Assembly (NCBI GenBank): GCA_003194525.1
Contig: NBIV01000033.1
Span: 186,001-250,000, forward strand
Source: Gracilariopsis chorda
Lineage: Eukaryota; Rhodophyta; Florideophyceae; Gracilariales; Gracilariaceae
Reading direction: 5' to 3'
DNA: 64,000 nt
Shown here: positions 35,160 to 42,879 of the stretch, piece by piece
Layout: every line of letters starts with the position of its first letter
Position numbering within the stretch: the stretch's first letter is position 1
The notes under the pieces: model-generated
Seen by the model: only the letters and a program-made list of their open reading frames with translations
Told to the model about the DNA's origin: nothing
Databases searched by the model: none
Translations under genes and position numbers: made by a program

Positions 35160-35313
35160 AGATGTAGATGCAGTCGAGGTTACCGCGCGGCGTCGTCAAA
35201 TTGTGTGAGAATGACAGATACGTCAGCTACTACGTCCTCCTTCACATCTTCGACGACCCTTTCAAAGACTGCTGACTCTCTCTACGTCCCAATCTCCTTC
35301 CCAGACCGCTCTC

Positions 35314-36129
35314 GTGTACTGTTCTATTGTTTTGAGCAATGGAGCAAAAAAAGCGTCTGATTACGTAGATATTCTCCCAGAACATGAACTTTATGAAACC
35401 TTTACGTCGTTCTGGGAGAATCTTGAAAATCGTACGCAAATGCGCATCAGTGATGGCTCTGCGAGTTCCGAAGTCCTTTTTGCGGTTTTGAAGGACCATG
35501 TAGCCAGAATCTTGATCGCAGAAGGCAAAGAAACATCACCGGTTTCTTTGGTACACAGTTCAAAACCTGAATCGGCAATGTGTAGCGATTTGATCTCAAC
35601 AGCTGTTTTGAACATGGTACTTTCTGTTGGTGTGGCTTTTGCCTCATGTTCTATTGGAGTGATGCTGACAAAGCTATCGAAGTCATTCAAGGGAAAGAAG
35701 GGAAACATACCGGAAGAGGATTTGGAAGTGTTCAAGAAGTGGTTTACCTTTAAAGGTAATGGTGATACAGAGATAAACACGGTTCTAGTCCCATTGAACA
35801 TGTCTAACAGCCATTGGGGTGTTTTGGTAGGGAAGAAAATTGTCAATGCGGCGCGAGGAACGCAACGATGGACGGTTTGGTTTGGAGACAGTCTTGGAAT
35901 GTCTGTTGATCGAAGTATTCTGAGACTGTTCTCTTTCTTGTTTCCCTTTTGCCTCACAGGAGATGAAGCGCTACGTGCGGTGATATCGGAGCGGAACTAC
36001 ATGCTACAGGTAAAATGGTTTAAGCGACAAAAGGACTCGCACAGCTGTGGTTGCTATGTTGTTTCCCTTTTCACCATGTTCAGTGCGGACCACGGCTGTA
36101 TCCCGAAGCGAACCTGCGCCTCTGGGTAA
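35314..36129 (+). CDS. Ulp1-type (C48) cysteine protease carried by the MULE
   Basis: 271-aa open frame whose C-terminal half is a Ulp1/SENP peptidase, the family that removes SUMO or related modifiers. The catalytic set is present in order: His167 in NSHWGVLVG, Asp192 in WTVWFGDSLG, oxyanion Gln239 and nucleophile Cys245 in KRQKDSHSCGCYVVSLF. The true N-terminus is uncertain: the frame is open upstream to about 35209 without an ATG, so translation may start at a non-AUG codon or after splicing. The same frame continues past the stop at 36127-36129 into the next open frame. All catalytic residues are kept, which suggests selection on the protease inside the transposon. Its role in transposition is unknown. 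Confidence 0.75.
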   Translation: MYCSIVLSNGAKKASDYVDILPEHELYETFTSFWENLENRTQMRISDGSASSEVLFAVLKDHVARILIAEGKETSPVSLVHSSKPESAMCSDLISTAVLNMVLSVGVAFASCSIGVMLTKLSKSFKGKKGNIPEEDLEVFKKWFTFKGNGDTEINTVLVPLNMSNSHWGVLVGKKIVNAARGTQRWTVWFGDSLGMSVDRSILRLFSFLFPFCLTGDEALRAVISERNYMLQVKWFKRQKDSHSCGCYVVSLFTMFSADHGCIPKRTCASG

Positions 36130-36138
36130 AGCCGAGCA

Positions 36139-36915
36139 TTGACTGAGAGGACTCGATGGATGTCCATTAGAATCCGGATTCTACACATACTCATGGCGAA
36201 GGAGTTCTTTCAAACCGACATTGTTACTGAAACAATGGTCGTACGGCTCCGGTCAGAGCATAGTTTAGAACTCCTTCGCATGAGGAAGGAAGGTAAACAA
36301 CGGCAGCGTACGAAACGAAGCGTGGAGCGGAGCATTGGGATGCAGAATGGAAAGGAAGAAGCTGGAAAGGAAGAGGGAACGGATGTGAATACAGTTCTGG
36401 GAGAACGAAAAGCAGGAGAAGGAAAGGTCGTGGATGTTTTCAACGACCCCTGTAGAGAGACGAATCTTCAGCCAATGCCGTTGGGTACGCGCGACTCTGA
36501 GGCGCGTGCTATACGGAAAAGCCAGCGAACAAAGCGTGTTCATGAGCTGAACCAAAGTTCTGTTCAGAGCAGTGGGATGTGTCTACCCCTGAAGATTCGC
36601 ATGAAGCGACGAGTGCAGTTTTCTGATTCTGCTCCGGTTGTAGCGGACATTGTGAACACATTGATTGAGATATGTGTATCACAGCGCTCCGAGATGGTGC
36701 ACAAAGCGTTAGGTGAGAAAACTGGAAGAAGTTCTGAAGTAAGTGGAGTATCAGGTGTAGAACAGGAGCAGAAAAGGATTCAGACTGGAGAAGGTAGTGA
36801 AGTAGACATGGAAATTGACGGACATTCACCAGCAAAGACGATCAGTCGGACACAGGCACAGGTAGAAGTTGAAGCTGAAGAAGGAACGAAGGATACCGCG
36901 GCGCCTTCCGAGTGA
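36139..36915 (+). CDS. Lys/Glu/Arg-rich MULE accessory frame
   Basis: 258 codons in the same frame as the Ulp1 segment and separated from it by a single stop, so it may be the C-terminal extension of the protease protein. It is rich in Lys, Arg, Glu and Ser with basic clusters such as KQRQRTKRSVERS, which could serve as nuclear localisation or DNA-binding sequence. No known domain was recognised. Confidence 0.45.
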   Translation: MTERTRWMSIRIRILHILMAKEFFQTDIVTETMVVRLRSEHSLELLRMRKEGKQRQRTKRSVERSIGMQNGKEEAGKEEGTDVNTVLGERKAGEGKVVDVFNDPCRETNLQPMPLGTRDSEARAIRKSQRTKRVHELNQSSVQSSGMCLPLKIRMKRRVQFSDSAPVVADIVNTLIEICVSQRSEMVHKALGEKTGRSSEVSGVSGVEQEQKRIQTGEGSEVDMEIDGHSPAKTISRTQAQVEVEAEEGTKDTAAPSE

Positions 36916-37328
36916 AGGCAGAAACTGAAAAACATATTGAAGAGAAGAAGCAGGCTTCTGAGAATGGTGGTCAAGCTCAAGAGCTCAATGAAGAGCTGGC
37001 AGCCTGTTCTGACGCTCAGATACAGGAGAAGCCGCACATGGAGCTACCATCAATGACTATGTGTGAAGGGCGCACTACGAAGACCGGGTCATGCACTGAG
37101 GATCAGGCAGACGTCCAAGAGACATTTGAAAACAATGGAAGGCGTTTATGGGTTGATGTGAAACTTGAGGACGGTGGTGAATGTAAGACAGAACTTGCGA
37201 TGTCAAACGAGAGGCTTGTCTCAGCTCTGAAAGGTTTAAAGGAGGTCTTTGACCTCCCTGCACTGGTTGCCTACATCGCTAAGAACTTTGGCTACCTTTA
37301 TGGTGTACAATACTTCTCAGTGTTGTAG
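36912..37328 (+). CDS. Short acidic MULE frame ahead of the transposase
   Basis: 138 codons, opened by a GTG that overlaps the end of the previous frame and in the same frame as the transposase that follows. The last part (LPALVAYIAKNFGYLYGVQYF) is typical of the segment that precedes a MULE or FAR1-type zinc region, so this is probably the transposase N-terminus, cut by one stop at 37326-37328 or joined through an intron. Alone it has no recognisable domain. Confidence 0.4.
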   Translation: MKAETEKHIEEKKQASENGGQAQELNEELAACSDAQIQEKPHMELPSMTMCEGRTTKTGSCTEDQADVQETFENNGRRLWVDVKLEDGGECKTELAMSNERLVSALKGLKEVFDLPALVAYIAKNFGYLYGVQYFSVL

Positions 37329-37367
37329 ACGAGGAAGTCGAGGTCGTCTGCGCTGCTCACCGGAAAA

Positions 37368-40300
37368 TTGCGGTGTCTGCGGCACAAGTCGCAGTGCCGC
37401 TCCAACATTCGGGCAAAGTTCTATCCCATGGAGAGATGTTGGGTAATTGAACAGGACCTGATACACACGCACACCCCCCAACAACTTCCATGCCCCGATG
37501 ATGTTGTAAGAAGGAGGTTTGAGGGCATTCGCTCCTCTTTAGCCTCCCGTGTACAAGAATGGGAAGAGCACATACGGAAAAATGGAGAATATGTACGTCT
37601 GTCATGCATATTTCGAACCATACCCCCCTTCCAGGGAGCCGAGTTCTACAACAGCTCATCATGCTACCTCCTAGAGCATTCACATGGTCCTTTATCTCAA
37701 AGCGATGCAGAAACAGGAAGCGAAGACGATATGGCGTATGGCGAATCCAGTGGGGCCGAGGACTTTTATCCCTTCTATTGCGTGTTGCATAGCACGAAAT
37801 GCCCTGAGAGGGGAGGTGTTTTTGATGGCCGTGCTTCGCAAAGAGCAGTTCACGAACCCAAACCCGAGCTTTGGAAGCAACACTCCTCGGTTTCACAGGA
37901 AGGAGGTAGGCCGTTTTCCAATCTACCGAAGAGGCCGCAGCAAGGACCTATCTCAGGGGAAGGCATCGGGAAAGGTGGCGTAAACGATGTAAAATGCTCG
38001 GATGGACTTCTGGATAATGCGTTTAACGTCGAGAGTGGCGTAAGAGGCGATTTTGGCATTAGCTCTTTTGAAGCTGACCCCCCTGCTGCTTCTCCGAACT
38101 CCTCAACACAAACAGTAGACGCGAAATGCGAGCGTGCACGCCACAGCGCTGTGGGGGCCGAATTAGGCTCAAAAATGAGTGAGGAGAGTGAAACTCTCAA
38201 CGCAAACGTTGCATATGCGCAGCAGGTTTCAGATGAGCAATCCGTTGAAGAAGAGGAGGCGCTGCTGATTGATCGATTCTTAGATGACGAAGAGGAGGTT
38301 CCTTCATGCTTCTTCGAAGACTCTGATGGTGGCATCCTGAATGAAGAAGAATCGGAATCGAAGGAGAAGGATGGCCTTGGAGAGAAGGACGAAAAGTACT
38401 GGACAGAAGATGTTGATGAAGAACTGGGCACGGAATCCGTACAGAACACGATACCGAATGAGAGAATTGAGGAGTGTTTTAAAGCAGCAGTCTTAGCCTA
38501 TCTGGAAACCCTTCCTCTCAATGCTCCTGGTGTCACGGTTCTGAAGGAAGTTCAATTTATCGCGGACTGCTTCGGGTACAGCTTATTCGTAAGGACTTCT
38601 ATATACTTTGGAGAACGAAAGCGATCTCCGGATAAGGCAAAGTCTCCCAAGATTCGTGGTGCTGAACGTGGGAATAGAAGGGTGCTGAAGAAGGGAATCT
38701 TGAAGTGCGATCAATACAATAACAAGATGACGCGATGCCTCTTCTCGATAACGATTAAGACGGAGGATTCTGGGCAGGAGGAAGATGGTGGAATGATCTA
38801 CGTGGCTAATTTAAATGGTTGTAAACATGGACATGGTCCCTCTGGGAGCTTTGGTATTAGACATCTCAAGCCGCAAATGCGTTCTGAAGCGATACATATG
38901 ACGAACGATTTGCATATGAGCTTTAGAGATACCATACGATACCTGGAAGACAAGTACAATCAAAAGATAAATCCGGTATCGGCGAGGAAGAAGTTGAGGT
39001 ATGCTTCCTCCACAAGCAATCCCCGCGATTTGGAATGTGTAAGGTTGTGTGATCTGCTCTTTTCGTTGAGCCAGGAGTATGCAGGGAATAAGGTATTCTT
39101 CGCTGCGGATGATTCGGGTAGGATGAAGTACGCTTGTTGGTCGTTTCGAGAGTGGATGGAAGACTACCAGAAGTTCGGCATTGTTCCGGGGGTATCTATT
39201 GATTGTAAAGCCATAGCCAATAGATACGGTTTCCCTCTGGTCACCATTAATGGAAGAGCCAATGATGGTCATGTGTTGACATTTTTCATGGGGTATATGT
39301 GCTCCGAAACAGAAGAGGACTTCGTACGAATTCTGTCCTACTTCAAGTCTATAGTCGCCGTCTCACCGGCGATGGTAGTGATGGACCAGAACACTGCCTG
39401 TATAAATGCAGCTGAGAAGGTGTTCAATTCGTCCTATATAAGCCTCGACGAATGGCATCTGAACGCGAATCAGAAGAACAATGTGGCCAATTGGTGTAGA
39501 AAGGTTGGAAAGATGGAGTGGATGCACGATATGAAGAAAGACCTGTTCAACCTCAGAAAGTCATATACGTCGGAAACGTTTTTCGAAAGGAGAAGAATGC
39601 TAGAATCCAAGTACTTTGATGCTTTTGACGATCGTCTCCCCGTGTGGTATAAGTACTTGTACCACTATAAGCCGCATATGCTGGTGTCTTGCTTCCGAAA
39701 TGCGGCTATACTTACCCGTTTCATGTTCCAAGGAACTAGCTACACCGAATCTTCTAACTCTGCATACAAGAAGATCATTATATCGAAGAAGATTCCGTTG
39801 TGCAAGGTTCCTTTGGAGGTTTGGCGTATATCCCAAGAACGGGCTGATACCCCGAACTTGGAGCTTGTACGAACCATATCTTCTCAAATTGGGAGATATC
39901 GGAAGACAAGAGAGCTTGAGCACTTTCTACCTGTAGAAGTTGTAGACAGCGTGGTGGCTGAGTACACGAACTACGCCTTGGCGCACTTCGTAGATTTGAG
40001 CTTTAAGCCCTCGAAGAACTACATTCTTTCCAGCACAGAGGTTGTGGATTATTCACAGGAAGCGTGGCCGGAAGCAATCAGAAACCTGGAAAGTAGTTCA
40101 ACACCAGCAATTGGACCTTTAGCTCGCTTTAAGTTGAAATGGGAAAGCCATATGAGTCAGAGCCGGAATGCGTCGGTGGATGAAGAACGCTCATCACAGG
40201 AGACTGTTGTACAATTCTCAAAAAGGTATACGAGTCGGGGGATGACGTTAAGGCAGAGTTTATTGGTGTCTGTCCCTGTGGGCAGCCGTGGTCCGTTGGC

Positions 40301-40382
40301 TTTGCTTGTCGTCACATGGTTCGATGTGCTGTGGTTTATCAGAAAGAATGTCTGCGGTTCCCTGAACTACAAAACATACTAG
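37368..40382 (+). CDS. MULE transposase
   Basis: 1004-codon frame with the transposase core. An N-terminal Cys/His-containing segment (37370-37480, ending IHTHTPQQ) and a second FAR1/FLYWCH-like segment (about residues 385-490: GILKCDQYNNKMTRCLF ... NGCKHGHGPSG) look like DNA-binding units. Residues about 605-715 are the MULE DDE domain: first acidic residue in GVSIDCKAIANRYGFPL, then GYMCSETEEDFVRILSYF, second acidic residue in AMVVMDQNTACINAAEKVF, then DEWHLNANQKNN. That last motif normally reads CxxHxxxN; here Asp replaces the Cys. A long acidic, Glu/Ser/Asp-rich region (residues about 270-365) separates the two finger segments. The SWIM finger follows in another frame. The start given is a non-ATG codon; the true start is probably upstream. 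Confidence 0.85.
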   Translation: MRCLRHKSQCRSNIRAKFYPMERCWVIEQDLIHTHTPQQLPCPDDVVRRRFEGIRSSLASRVQEWEEHIRKNGEYVRLSCIFRTIPPFQGAEFYNSSSCYLLEHSHGPLSQSDAETGSEDDMAYGESSGAEDFYPFYCVLHSTKCPERGGVFDGRASQRAVHEPKPELWKQHSSVSQEGGRPFSNLPKRPQQGPISGEGIGKGGVNDVKCSDGLLDNAFNVESGVRGDFGISSFEADPPAASPNSSTQTVDAKCERARHSAVGAELGSKMSEESETLNANVAYAQQVSDEQSVEEEEALLIDRFLDDEEEVPSCFFEDSDGGILNEEESESKEKDGLGEKDEKYWTEDVDEELGTESVQNTIPNERIEECFKAAVLAYLETLPLNAPGVTVLKEVQFIADCFGYSLFVRTSIYFGERKRSPDKAKSPKIRGAERGNRRVLKKGILKCDQYNNKMTRCLFSITIKTEDSGQEEDGGMIYVANLNGCKHGHGPSGSFGIRHLKPQMRSEAIHMTNDLHMSFRDTIRYLEDKYNQKINPVSARKKLRYASSTSNPRDLECVRLCDLLFSLSQEYAGNKVFFAADDSGRMKYACWSFREWMEDYQKFGIVPGVSIDCKAIANRYGFPLVTINGRANDGHVLTFFMGYMCSETEEDFVRILSYFKSIVAVSPAMVVMDQNTACINAAEKVFNSSYISLDEWHLNANQKNNVANWCRKVGKMEWMHDMKKDLFNLRKSYTSETFFERRRMLESKYFDAFDDRLPVWYKYLYHYKPHMLVSCFRNAAILTRFMFQGTSYTESSNSAYKKIIISKKIPLCKVPLEVWRISQERADTPNLELVRTISSQIGRYRKTRELEHFLPVEVVDSVVAEYTNYALAHFVDLSFKPSKNYILSSTEVVDYSQEAWPEAIRNLESSSTPAIGPLARFKLKWESHMSQSRNASVDEERSSQETVVQFSKRYTSRGMTLRQSLLVSVPVGSRGPLALLVVTWFDVLWFIRKNVCGSLNYKTY

Positions 40383-41059
40383 GATACTTCATACCTCTTG
40401 AAGCGCTTTTCTCTACATACTGGAGAAAAGATACTTCTGCTATGACAGTCCCATACTTGGCGACACTCAGGTCAGAGACCCGATACTTCAACAACGAGGA
40501 GATGGATTACCGACTACGCCATTTTGATGAGTCGACGGAGAAAGATTTTATCCCCATTGAATCAGATATACTTAGAACCAGTAGAGAAGACTCGGAAGTA
40601 GATGGGTACAATACGTACATGGAAGGAAAAAACCTCTACGATGCTTTAAATCGACAAGCTACTGGAATTGGACGTGTTGCAGTGAGTGGAGTTCTACGTC
40701 TTTTAAGGGATGCCATCGCGGACATTCAGCAAGGAAAAGCGACACAATTCGAAGCTAGAGGTACCTTTAAAACAAGGCTGGCTTCATTAACAGAACACGC
40801 GGAAGAAACAGAGAACACTGTCACTTTATTGCATCCATCTTCTTCTACAAACGATTTCAGTTCATCAGGGATCCTTCCGCCAAAATATGGACGCCACACG
40901 GCAAAACGTAGAAAGAAAAGCTCCTTGGAGCGCACGAGAAAGCGAGCGAGGACAAGCCCAAATTCATCCCAAGAAGCGTCTCAAAAAAACTGTCACCCAC
41001 CTTCAACATCTTCAGAACCAGCTGTGGCACCCTCAACTTCCATAGCCCAAGAATTGTAA
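40184..41059 (+). CDS. MULE transposase C-terminus with SWIM zinc finger
   Basis: This frame, shifted against the 1004-codon transposase frame, encodes a SWIM finger at 40271-40315: CPCGQPWSVGFACRH, a CxCx9CxH pattern as expected after a MULE core. It continues with MVRCAVVYQKECLRF and a Ser/Thr/Lys-rich tail (KRRKKSSLERTRKRART, a likely nuclear localisation signal) to a stop at 41059. The two frames overlap for about 200 bases, so either one frameshift or a small intron joins them. The crossover must lie between about 40184 and 40270. Confidence 0.7.
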   Translation, partial: RTLITGDCCTILKKVYESGDDVKAEFIGVCPCGQPWSVGFACRHMVRCAVVYQKECLRFPELQNILGYFIPLEALFSTYWRKDTSAMTVPYLATLRSETRYFNNEEMDYRLRHFDESTEKDFIPIESDILRTSREDSEVDGYNTYMEGKNLYDALNRQATGIGRVAVSGVLRLLRDAIADIQQGKATQFEARGTFKTRLASLTEHAEETENTVTLLHPSSSTNDFSSSGILPPKYGRHTAKRRKKSSLERTRKRARTSPNSSQEASQKNCHPPSTSSEPAVAPSTSIAQEL

Positions 41060-41560
41060 GACAAAGCACTTCGAATTATGTCAAAGTCTCTTGGACACAT
41101 CCACTAGCTGTAGCATTGACCACAGCCTTCTGATCTTTCTTCTTCGTTCATAATGTCTTTGATATTTTTCTGTTCTTCATAAAGGCCCAGGTTGCTTGCT
41201 CCAATCTCCTTCTCCTTCAAACTAATTGTTTATTCAACTTCTTTATATTGTAGCGTACCATGGAGAAATTCCCTTCGCATATTCCACATTTCCGTACATG
41301 AACGCGTGAACAGTCTTCCTTACATCTGACAACCTCTATAGTGAAGCTCACGTAGGAGTGTGCCATACACCTTCATCACCGTACGGCCAACGTATCTCCT
41401 AAAACACTCAACAATAGAATCAGCTAAACTCATGAACAAACATTCCAATTCCACTTGAACTATAAGCCACATCAATCGCGTATCCGCAGTCTCAGGCTTT
41501 GGTCACCTGTCGTACCATGTCTTCTCTCTCCTTTTCATTTGGTACCGAATCATTTACGCT
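41060..41560. other. MULE internal stretch without a gene
   Basis: About 500 AT-rich bases between the transposase stop and the minus-strand open frames. Probably the two converging 3' untranslated regions. Nothing else seen. Confidence 0.45.
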
Positions 41561-42199
41561 TCAGGAAAGGTCGGCAAAGGTATGTAGAGGCTTGCTTTCC
41601 CGGCACTTCGGGTCTTCAATCTCTTGGAGATCACGTCCCAAGAACTTCAACCCAAAGCCTTCTCTAGTACCCGGATCTAGCTGGCCAGTAGCGGCTGTAG
41701 AGCTGATAAATCTCCCCAGAAACTCACCACAGCGTGGCAGGTCAGTCTTCATATCAGAGAGGTTACGAACAAGTTTAAGAACGTACTTCCAGAAAATAGT
41801 CCCCTCAATTTGTAAGTTCAGTATACCTCCAAGTAGCTCGATAGTCTTTTCCTGGTGTATGATCTTCGAACTGAACGTCGCCATTACTACCTCATGCAAA
41901 AACCCTTTTTAGTTGGGTGCTTTGACTTCGTCTGCAAGAATTTCCTGTACTTCACCTACTGACGGACTATTCCACTGCTCTTCCATCGCTCCCTTCGCCT
42001 TCCTGTTTAAAACCTGTGAGTCCATTAAGTCTGAGGTAGTTTTAGGGCCCTTCGGAGTTAGATAATGTTGTGTTGTACGAGATATGGGTAGCCAAGACGT
42101 AGATTTTACCCCTGTCAGATCAACAGCCGATGTAGATGCACTTATCTTTTTGTTTGAGAGCACTACACGACAAGCGGGTGTCCCAGGCCGAAAGCTCAC
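41561..42199 (-). CDS. Possible second MULE gene on the opposite strand
   Basis: Two open frames, 42199-41909 and 41899-41561, lie in the same reading frame on the minus strand and are separated by one TAA. Together they would make about 210 residues. No known domain. The second begins MATFSSKIIHQEKTIELLGG with helix-like composition. MuDR of maize carries a convergent second gene near its other end, so the position is suggestive. There is no homology evidence. Confidence 0.35.
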
Positions 42200-42359
42200 A
42201 GAACGGCCGTCAATAATATCGGGGAGAGTCTGGCTCGGTTATAGGGTGATCATAATGGGAATGAATGTTGAGGGAGCACGATCACGATTCCCGATCCCTC
42301 TTCTTGCTCGGTTACGCTCACCAGTTTGCACAACGATGGCGCCAAATAGCAATCATGAC

Positions 42360-42600
42360 ATTTACGTTGTGCTGAATTGGCGGCCGGAGAGAGAAGGGAT
42401 AGAAGGAATGCCCTGAATCTGCGGATCTACTGGTTGAAATCCAAAATAGGGGCGTATTATTGGCTACAGTAAGACCTCAAGTGGCACGGGCACTTGTGCA
42501 GCTCTCCCTGGCACGTGCCTGCTGACTCTCTCTTCTTACTGGTGCAAATGCGCGCTGACTCGCCTACAATATCTACGTTGTGTATTATAGCTCTTTTCCC
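42360..42600 (-). repeat. Right terminal inverted repeat of the MULE
   Basis: 241 bases inverted against 34919-35159. The outer end reads TAGCTCTTTTCCC, the complement of the left end's GGGAAAGGGCTA apart from one or two bases. Differences from the left copy are scattered substitutions, so the element has not inserted very recently. Confidence 0.88.
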
Positions 42601-42708
42601 ACTCGCCCCGGGAAGGGGCTAAAGTCAGTAGTAGAGACTGGAGGTGAATGCATCCGCTGCATGCCACTGAATGTGCCGCGTTCTGTCCGTCAACCTCGGC
42701 TTTGCGTT

Positions 42709-42831
42709 TGTGATGACAGAACAGATGCCCGAGAACCGCCGGCGATCATGGCGTGGTTCCTGGATCGCTTTACATGAAGCTGCCTGTGAATGCTACGTGT
42801 GTGTATGTCCAAACGTGTGACTTTCGCAACA
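42709..42831 (-). repeat. 3' LTR of the copia element
   Basis: 123 bases matching the 5' LTR at 59212-59420, sharing the TGTGATGACAGAACAGATGC end and the CTACGTGTGTG-TGTCCAAACGTGTG block. It is shorter than its partner. It lies 109 bp from the right end of the MULE. Confidence 0.75.
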
Positions 42832-42879
42832 GATTCTGGGGGGGGGGGTGGGAAGAGAAGGAACACGCGGTGTTCGTGA

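Larger units (their letters stand above)
34919..42600 (+). mobile_element. Mutator-like DNA transposon (MULE) with Ulp1 protease, about 7.7 kb
   Basis: Cut-and-paste DNA transposon bounded by 241-bp inverted repeats that begin GGGAAAnGnGCT. It encodes on the plus strand a Ulp1-type protease, Lys/Glu-rich accessory sequence and a MULE transposase with a SWIM finger. On the minus strand two open frames lie near the right end. Flanks read ACTCGGCCG on the left and ACTCGCCCC on the right, compatible with an aged 9-bp target-site duplication (7 of 9), the length made by MULEs, provided the left boundary is 34920. Ulp1 domains are known passengers of MULEs (the Kaonashi group in plants). Damage is light: one stop between the protease and the next frame, one stop before the transposase frame and one frame change at the SWIM finger, some of which could be introns. 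Confidence 0.88.

Noticed and set aside
35314-36129. A host SUMO protease gene
   Set aside because: It lies between the matched MULE ends and directly ahead of the transposase on the same strand, so it is element cargo.
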